11,556 nucleotides of DNA, taken from assembly GCA_934338765.1 (NCBI GenBank), contig CAKRHL010000056.1:1-11556 (forward strand). The letters run 5' to 3'. The notes below the pieces were generated by a model. The model was not told the DNA's origin. It searched no databases and worked only from the letters and a program-made list of their open reading frames with translations. Of the stretch, positions 5,789 to 11,556 are shown one piece after another; the stretch's first letter is position 1; each line of letters begins with the position of its first letter. The DNA is from an uncultured Lachnospiraceae bacterium (GTDB lineage Bacteria > Bacillota > Clostridia > Lachnospirales > Lachnospiraceae). The translations under genes and the position numbers were made by a program.

Positions 5789-8700
5789 ATGATAAACAAA
5801 AAAACATACCCTTACGCTATAGCAGCCTTTATCCCGGCAGTCTTATTTGCTCTGCTCCGACTTCTGTACGTCATATCCGGCGCCACCTGTCAGACGGGTT
5901 TTCTTGCCTGGCATATTCTTCCATTTCTCATAGTCGCCGGAGGTTGTTTTTATTTTTTTCTGACACATTCTTCCTTTGTGTCTCTGAATATATGGCAGTT
6001 GCTTTTGTTATGTACCGCTTACAGCTTTTGTTCCTACAGTCTCCTGCAGGAGACGAGTATCCCAAATCTTCTGCTTTACGCTGTATTTCCGGTCATATTC
6101 CATCACTTTGAAAATATGATCCTCTACGGAAAATACCTTCCTTTTGCGGTTCTTTGTGCTGTCATGCTGTTGATCTGTCCGGAAACCGGTATTCAGGCAG
6201 CCCTTTTACTGCTCGTCCTTGGACTACTGATGCTACAGGTCCAGAAACAGCTCTCCTTTGGCAATTTTATCCATCTGCTCCTTGTATTCCTTTTCTCTTT
6301 CTGTCTGGGAGCTGCCAGAGTTGTTTTTTATCTGGCCCCATATATTGCAGAACATTCCGGCTACGCCTATGAAGGCTTTTCTACCTCCTATGCCCCTGCC
6401 ATCCTGATCAGCCGCTTTTTACCGGGTGGAATCGCTTCCCGCTTTATGGCAGGTACCTCAAACCGTATGGATCTTTTTATAGGAATGTTTCCTTTGCTTT
6501 TATTTTTCCTCTTTTTCTTCACAAAAGAGATTAAAACGTCCCAAAAAGTTATGACGGCTGTTTTTACCGGTATCATATTGGCAATGATGGAGTTTTCTCC
6601 GGTCTATTATGTGTTTAATCTGTTTCATATCACATATCATACCACCTTATCCATTGCCTTTTTTCTGGTCTTCTGGATGCTTTATACCGGCGCACAGGCA
6701 TTATCAGTCAATACTCCTGTTCACTGCAACAGGCTTTTTCCTGCTGTCCTGATCGTATGTTCTATGATCGCAGTCTCCCTGATCTGGGCTTTTCGCAATT
6801 TTCATGCAATCGCATTTCTGATCATGACCGCCCTTATGATCATAGAGTCTCTTTTTCTTTTCCTGAGCAAAAAGAAAAGTAGCATATATATCCTGCTGTT
6901 TGCCATCACGGCAGCAGAATTAATATCACAGGGATATTTCAGCACCAGCAAGAACCATCTGATCACAACCGCATCTCCCACGACCTCCTTGATATGGGAT
7001 TCTTTCCATACCACAAAGCAGCAGTCCAAAAGCACATCGAAGTCCACACCGGAAACAGATTATCAAGCATTTATCCGGAAACATCAGGATGAAGAAACAG
7101 AAAATATCTTAAAACAGCTCCACTCCCAGACCACTCTGAAGGAATCCGAAAAGCTTAAATACTGTAAAACTGCATTTCCGGACGATTTTCAGATCATTAA
7201 TGGGCTCTGTAAGAAGCTTGGATTAAAAAAGACTCTTTTTACACCATGTGATTACACTGTACACTTTACCCATTCTAAAAAGTATACCATCACCCCTGAA
7301 GGACATCACATCTATGCCGCTTCCCTCAATGAAACTTCAGACATGTCTACCGTTTATGCCCATTTCAATATATATTTTCAACAAAAATATAACAACAGAT
7401 ATGTATATCAAATTGATAACCTGTCTGGAAATTTGATCAAACTTGATTCTAAAATATGTAAAGGAACCTCTCTTGATTATATACCTCTTACTGTAGCAAA
7501 AGATGCCGTAACAAACTTCCAAATTCAAATATATCAGATGAATGTAACTGCCTTTCAAGATCTCACTAATCTCTTAGAGAAGAATACCTCCTCTACAGAA
7601 GATAATTCTGCCTCCTATTTTTTGTATGATTATATAGGCATAGGTATTACCCTCGTCTCCTTGTTCTGTCTGGCGTTATTATATCTTTACGATCACAAGG
7701 AGAGACTCTACCGCCGTATGTATGCAGCCAAGGAACGCTTAAATCATATCTCCTTTTTGCATGCCATCTCACATTTTATCACATCCCACGCCATCTACCT
7801 GCTCTCCTTTTTGATCCCATTTGCTGTCTTCGCCATAGTAATGATCATCTGCGATGCCACTCCTTTTGGGTCATACTGCATCCTTGACGGAGATGGCGTC
7901 ATGAACAGTATACCGACGTTTTTGGATCATTATTATAAATATCAGAACGGAAACCATTTCCTGTCCATGAATCTCGGATATGGTTCTGACCTTTCCCAGT
8001 CATATTTTGTCCATCTGCTCTCAAAGCTTTACCATTATCTTCCATTAAACGCACTGGTGCCTTTGATGGAATGGTCTCTCGGTATCGGCCTGGGACTCTG
8101 CGGACTGAATATGACTATCTATATGACACACCGCAAAAGACAGATTCCTGCGAATACACGGGATTTCCGTCTGCTGCTTCCTGCCTGCATGTACTCCATG
8201 AATGCCTATATCCTTGCAAGCCGCAATTATCCAACCTGGTATCTGCCGTTGCTTCTTTTTCCTCTGGTAATGCTGTCTATGGACTATCTCATGGAGCAGA
8301 AAAAGTGGCTTCCTTATACTCTGCTTCTTGGCATCTGTATCCTGTTTGAGATCCAGCTTACCATGTTTGTATGCATTTATCTGGTCATCCACTTTTTTAC
8401 CTACCACTTTACCAATATCCGAGATCTGCTTCAAAAAGGAATCCGATTTGCTCTTGCTTCCCTGTTAGGCGGAGGCTGTGGCTTTCTGACCGTCTTTCGT
8501 ACTCTGACGATTTATCAAGGCAGCGGCTATTCTGAATTGGACAATATATTCCCTTCTTTGGGATTTCATGGAAGCTTCTGGGAGGAGTGGCGTAAGCTCA
8601 TGCTGTTTACTCCTACCAAATCTGTCAGCTCCAATAACGGCGATATCAGCCTCTACTGTGGCGTGTTTACACTGCTCCTTGTACTGGCTTACTTTCTGTA

Positions 8701-10357
8701 CAAAAAATGCCGCCTGTCAGACAAGCTCCGTTATCTGCTGCCCATCATATTCCTTTGCCTCAGCTATAACGGCCAGGTCCTATCCTACCTTTGGAATGGT
8801 CTGCATTATCAGTCCAGCTGTCCAAACCGCTATGCATTTCTCTTGATATTCCTTTTTGCTGAGCTAGCTTATGAGGGGACTATCCTTCTGCCATCTCTGT
8901 CCCTGCGCAGAATGCAGATCCTCCTGTTAAGCTGCTTTGTCTTTTTCATCTGCTGCGATGCCTTTACCTCTGCAGGAAAAACATATTCCATCCTGTGTAC
9001 TCTGGCGTGTCTGATCATTTATTACGTGATCCATTGCTTCTATCGAAAAGAAAGCGCAAAACACTATTATTATGCCTTTGTCCTTTGTGCCCTTCTGGAG
9101 TTAAGCATGAACATGATATATACTCCAAACAACTGGAGCACTTCTTCCCTAAAGAGCTTTGGTGATTATCAGACAGCACAATCGCTCTTTAACAAAGCTC
9201 CCCTCAAAAGTACCGGAGAGTATTACCGTACCTCCTTCTGCGGTGTCCGCAGCTTTAATCAGGGGCAATATAACAATACCGGCTGTCTCAATGGTTTTAA
9301 TACCTGTTTAAGCGAATCCCAGCTTTATCTTCACCAGCAGTATGGATTTAGTACAACGACAAATTCGATGTATGTTGATACCATTGCTAATCCATTGAAT
9401 ATGTCAATGGCATCCTGTAAATATATATTCCTTCCTGTATACTCAGAGCACGCCATTCTTGACCTAGATCAATACAATTATATTGGTATGTGGCCAGATA
9501 GTCATTTCTACGTATTCGAGAATGCAAATGTATGTTCTCTTGGATACTATTATCCCAAAGAAGTGATTGACCAAAAATTGATGTTAAGCCCGATTTCCCT
9601 TTATTACCTTCAGCTCGGAAATATTTATACAAAAAAAACAACTCCAATATACGATTATAGCGTTATTAGCTATAATACAAACCCAACTGCAAAAAACAGC
9701 TATTACTTTACGGATCAGTCCGGGCAGATCATATCCCGCAAGAGGGCCGGATATATTATGGATCATCTGGATATCGCCGCTGTTCGCTCCTCACAGGTAA
9801 AAATGCATATTAACTATACAGCACCAAAGAACGCCCGTTACTATCTAGCATCCTACAATATTACTCCTCTCGGTGCCATGACAAAGGGAAAAAATCACAT
9901 AACTCTCAATCTTCCAAATACAGATTTGCTTCAGAACAGCTACCTGAACATTTTGATCTACAATAAAGAAAACGTCCAGCAAATGCTTGACTGTATCCAC
10001 GAAAATCAGTTGACAGATATCTCCATTGCCAACGACACCATCACCGGCACATCAAACTACGAACAGGATGGATACACCGTTTACAGTCTGGCTTACAGCA
10101 AAAACTGGCATGCTTATGTGGATGGAAAGGAAGTAAAAACCTTAGATCCTTACGGAACCAATCTGCTGATTCCTACGCCCGCCGGCAAACATACGGTCAC
10201 ATTAAAATATGTACCGCAGTATTTAAAGGAATGCCAGATCGTTACTGCTGTCTTCTGGCTGATCACATTACTGATCTTTATGATGCAGCGACAGTTCAGT
10301 AGATTTATTGTGAAAAAGAGACATCAGAGCACCACGGATGTAGAGCACCCATTGTAA
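5789..10357 (+). CDS. Two-module YfhO family membrane protein (GT-C-like)
   Basis: A 1522-residue polytopic membrane protein, nearly twice the usual YfhO length of about 850. YfhO proteins in Bacillus and Listeria are GT-C-like enzymes that move sugars from a lipid carrier onto cell-wall polymers outside the membrane. Module 2 (about 660-1522) is a complete YfhO: TM1 (667-688), an acidic loop with DGDG (700-703) and SDLSQSYF (Asp734), a helix bundle, a soluble C-terminal domain ending with the hallmark NWHAYVDGKEV (Trp1440), and a last TM helix. Module 1 (1-645) has about 13 TM helices, a soluble domain (about 383-610) and a final TM helix, but TM1 leads almost straight into TM2 and the acidic loop is missing. 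It may therefore be non-catalytic, or serve in substrate binding. A basic linker (640-665) joins the modules. The ATG has a consensus AGGAGG. The gene is divergent from the GH13 gene and 52 bases before the transketolase pair. The acceptor is unknown. Confidence 0.85.
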   Translation: MINKKTYPYAIAAFIPAVLFALLRLLYVISGATCQTGFLAWHILPFLIVAGGCFYFFLTHSSFVSLNIWQLLLLCTAYSFCSYSLLQETSIPNLLLYAVFPVIFHHFENMILYGKYLPFAVLCAVMLLICPETGIQAALLLLVLGLLMLQVQKQLSFGNFIHLLLVFLFSFCLGAARVVFYLAPYIAEHSGYAYEGFSTSYAPAILISRFLPGGIASRFMAGTSNRMDLFIGMFPLLLFFLFFFTKEIKTSQKVMTAVFTGIILAMMEFSPVYYVFNLFHITYHTTLSIAFFLVFWMLYTGAQALSVNTPVHCNRLFPAVLIVCSMIAVSLIWAFRNFHAIAFLIMTALMIIESLFLFLSKKKSSIYILLFAITAAELISQGYFSTSKNHLITTASPTTSLIWDSFHTTKQQSKSTSKSTPETDYQAFIRKHQDEETENILKQLHSQTTLKESEKLKYCKTAFPDDFQIINGLCKKLGLKKTLFTPCDYTVHFTHSKKYTITPEGHHIYAASLNETSDMSTVYAHFNIYFQQKYNNRYVYQIDNLSGNLIKLDSKICKGTSLDYIPLTVAKDAVTNFQIQIYQMNVTAFQDLTNLLEKNTSSTEDNSASYFLYDYIGIGITLVSLFCLALLYLYDHKERLYRRMYAAKERLNHISFLHAISHFITSHAIYLLSFLIPFAVFAIVMIICDATPFGSYCILDGDGVMNSIPTFLDHYYKYQNGNHFLSMNLGYGSDLSQSYFVHLLSKLYHYLPLNALVPLMEWSLGIGLGLCGLNMTIYMTHRKRQIPANTRDFRLLLPACMYSMNAYILASRNYPTWYLPLLLFPLVMLSMDYLMEQKKWLPYTLLLGICILFEIQLTMFVCIYLVIHFFTYHFTNIRDLLQKGIRFALASLLGGGCGFLTVFRTLTIYQGSGYSELDNIFPSLGFHGSFWEEWRKLMLFTPTKSVSSNNGDISLYCGVFTLLLVLAYFLYKKCRLSDKLRYLLPIIFLCLSYNGQVLSYLWNGLHYQSSCPNRYAFLLIFLFAELAYEGTILLPSLSLRRMQILLLSCFVFFICCDAFTSAGKTYSILCTLACLIIYYVIHCFYRKESAKHYYYAFVLCALLELSMNMIYTPNNWSTSSLKSFGDYQTAQSLFNKAPLKSTGEYYRTSFCGVRSFNQGQYNNTGCLNGFNTCLSESQLYLHQQYGFSTTTNSMYVDTIANPLNMSMASCKYIFLPVYSEHAILDLDQYNYIGMWPDSHFYVFENANVCSLGYYYPKEVIDQKLMLSPISLYYLQLGNIYTKKTTPIYDYSVISYNTNPTAKNSYYFTDQSGQIISRKRAGYIMDHLDIAAVRSSQVKMHINYTAPKNARYYLASYNITPLGAMTKGKNHITLNLPNTDLLQNSYLNILIYNKENVQQMLDCIHENQLTDISIANDTITGTSNYEQDGYTVYSLAYSKNWHAYVDGKEVKTLDPYGTNLLIPTPAGKHTVTLKYVPQYLKECQIVTAVFWLITLLIFMMQRQFSRFIVKKRHQSTTDVEHPL

Positions 10358-10380
10358 AATCCATGGGTATATATTATATT
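10352..10380 (+). promoter_or_regulatory. Possible promoter for the transketolase genes
   Basis: TTGTAA (10352-10357, overlapping the YfhO stop), a 17-base spacer and TATATT (10375-10380) would start near 10387, just before the GGAGG at 10398. No terminator separates the YfhO gene from the transketolase genes, so read-through is also likely. The call rests on a partial -35 match in AT-rich DNA. Confidence 0.3.
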
Positions 10381-10409
10381 TATCTTAGCATGAATATGGA
10401 GGTTTGATT

Positions 10410-11270
10410 ATGATAACTGCTACGGTTCAGGAGATGGAGAAGGCGGCGCTGGATATCCGCATCAATCTCCTTCGATTATGTAACAAGGAAGTGATACATA
10501 TTGGCGGTGATCTGTCTATCACCGATGTGATGACGGCATTATGGCAATTTCAGATGCAATACGATCCCCAAAATATAACAGATGAGAGCCGGGACCGCTT
10601 TGTATTGTCCAAGGGACATGCCTCTGCGGTCACCAGCTTTAACCAGGCTGCGATCGGCTGTTTTTCCCCGGAGGATGTCATCCGGGAATACGCCACAGAC
10701 CAGGGCCGGTTTTCGATGCATTCCTGCAACCTGGTCAACCCTTATGTGGAGGTTTCCACCGGAAGCCTTGGCCACGGAATGCCCATTGCCTGCGGCATGG
10801 CTGCGGGGCTCCGCCTAAAAAACAACCACACCTCCCGTGTGTATACGATCATGGGGGACGGAGAACAGTCTGAGGGGTCTATCTGGGAAGCTGCAATGAA
10901 TGCGGCACATTACCGTTTAGGGAATCTGATCGCCATCGTAGATCACAACCGTCTTGAAGCCGACGGAACACTGGATGAGATCACCGGTCTGGGAAATATT
11001 GCCGACAAATACCGCGCTTTCGGCTGGAATGTCGTAGAGATCGATGGTAACGATATGACGCAGATCAAGGAATGTTTCGAACAACTCCCTGCCCCTGACA
11101 GCGAAAAACCAACTGCCATCATTGCACACACCGTCAAGGGAAAAGGCGTTCCTTTTATGGAGGACCAGGTACGCTGGCATGCCGGCAAGATCAGTGATGA
11201 ACAGCTTAGCGAGAGCATACAGAACCTTACTCAGAATTTTGAACGAAAGTGGGGAGTACAAAATGACTGA
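10410..11270 (+). CDS. Transketolase, N-terminal (TPP-binding) subunit
   Basis: A 286-residue cytoplasmic protein equal to the first third to half of a full transketolase. It binds thiamine diphosphate through the pyrophosphate domain and acts with a separate C-terminal subunit to move two-carbon ketol groups between sugar phosphates. Visible motifs are SKGHAS (67-72), STGSLGHGMP (116-125), the metal and TPP motif GDGEQSEG (149-156) ending at DHN (178-180), and HTVKGKGVPFM (240-250) followed by WHAGK. The start at ATG 10410 is set by GGAGG 7 bases upstream; a TTG at 10404 is too close to that site. Its stop overlaps the next gene by 8 bases, indicating translational coupling. Split transketolases occur widely in Firmicutes and archaea; some sit in sugar-modification or polysaccharide clusters, which fits the YfhO neighbour, but the actual substrate cannot be told. 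No tkt symbol is given since a housekeeping paralogue may exist. Confidence 0.93.
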   Translation: MITATVQEMEKAALDIRINLLRLCNKEVIHIGGDLSITDVMTALWQFQMQYDPQNITDESRDRFVLSKGHASAVTSFNQAAIGCFSPEDVIREYATDQGRFSMHSCNLVNPYVEVSTGSLGHGMPIACGMAAGLRLKNNHTSRVYTIMGDGEQSEGSIWEAAMNAAHYRLGNLIAIVDHNRLEADGTLDEITGLGNIADKYRAFGWNVVEIDGNDMTQIKECFEQLPAPDSEKPTAIIAHTVKGKGVPFMEDQVRWHAGKISDEQLSESIQNLTQNFERKWGVQND

Positions 11271-11556
11271 TACAAAATTTTTTCTACGAAATGTAATCGG
11301 AGAATATATGACCGAACTCGGAGCCGTCAATGATAAAGTTGTCATTGTCAATGCAGATCTGTCAGGCACCTGCCGCAATAAAGATTTTGCCGTACATTAT
11401 CCGGAACGCGCCTTTAATACCGGCATTGCAGAACAGAATATGGTTTCCTTCGGTGCCGGGCTTGCCAACGAGGGCTTTCTGCCCTATGTGTTCTCCATGG
11501 CTCCCTTTCTTACCATGAGAGCTTGTGAGCAGTGCCGTACAGACGTCGCCTATGGC
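11263..11556 (+). CDS. Transketolase, C-terminal (pyrimidine-binding) subunit, partial
   Basis: Ninety-eight codons from ATG 11263 run to the window edge without a stop. The sequence VVIVNADLSGTC, then ERAFNTGIAEQNMVSFGAGLA (about 47-67), is the pyrimidine-binding domain of transketolase; the Glu of IAEQNM is the conserved residue that activates the TPP aminopyrimidine. It supplies the second half of the active site to the preceding subunit. GGGGAG (11251-11256) lies 6 bases before the ATG, inside the end of the preceding gene, and the two frames overlap by 8 bases (11263-11270). The remaining two thirds of the protein, including the C-terminal domain, lie outside the window. Confidence 0.93.
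   Translation, partial: MTDTKFFLRNVIGEYMTELGAVNDKVVIVNADLSGTCRNKDFAVHYPERAFNTGIAEQNMVSFGAGLANEGFLPYVFSMAPFLTMRACEQCRTDVAYG

Noticed and set aside
8045..8434. A 129-codon minus-strand frame inside the YfhO gene
   Set aside because: It is antisense to clear transmembrane coding sequence, has no ribosome site and no recognisable domain.
10917..11378. Minus-strand frame of 153 codons across the transketolase junction
   Set aside because: Both transketolase subunits are unmistakable on the other strand; this is a shadow.

Overview
The window looks like a chromosomal stretch from a low-to-moderate GC anaerobic Firmicute, most likely a gut Lachnospiraceae. The basis is the family content (a DUF5721-type protein, clostridial-style PilB/PilT, an isoamylase-like GH13 protein, a YfhO membrane protein and a two-gene transketolase), strong GGAGG ribosome binding sites and Gram-positive-type promoters. 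The genus cannot be fixed from the sequence alone.

Left part, minus strand (1-2711): the type IV pilus motor ATPases. pilB (853-2589) is followed 25 bases later by pilT (827 down to the left edge, incomplete). Both appear to be driven by a good promoter at 2683-2711, with a perfect 7-bp inverted repeat just upstream. More pilus genes may lie to the left, outside the window.

Middle (2760-5704): a DUF5721-like gene of unknown function (minus, 2789-3304) with a hairpin after its stop; a 64-residue protein with eight cysteines (plus, 3416-3610); a strong bidirectional hairpin (3630-3655); and an isoamylase/GlgX-like GH13 gene (minus, 3844-5610). The GH13 gene is unusual in two ways. Two of the three catalytic acids are Asn. 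Its C-terminal beta domain lies in another frame (3669-3845), beyond a stop in the sequence CTT TGA.

Right part, plus strand (5714-11556): divergent from the GH13 gene is a 1522-residue polytopic membrane protein. It reads as two YfhO modules fused head to tail, the first lacking the acidic first extracytoplasmic loop. It is followed by the N-terminal half of a two-subunit transketolase (10410-11270), which overlaps the start of the C-terminal half (from 11263, cut by the window edge). YfhO proteins build extracytoplasmic glycans, so the transketolase pair may supply or reshape sugars for a surface polymer; that link is inference.

No tRNA, rRNA, CRISPR array, transposase or attachment site was seen. 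The main candidates for something new are the GH13 pseudo-enzyme with its shifted C-terminus, the double YfhO, the cysteine-rich small protein, and a possible small transcript divergent from pilB.
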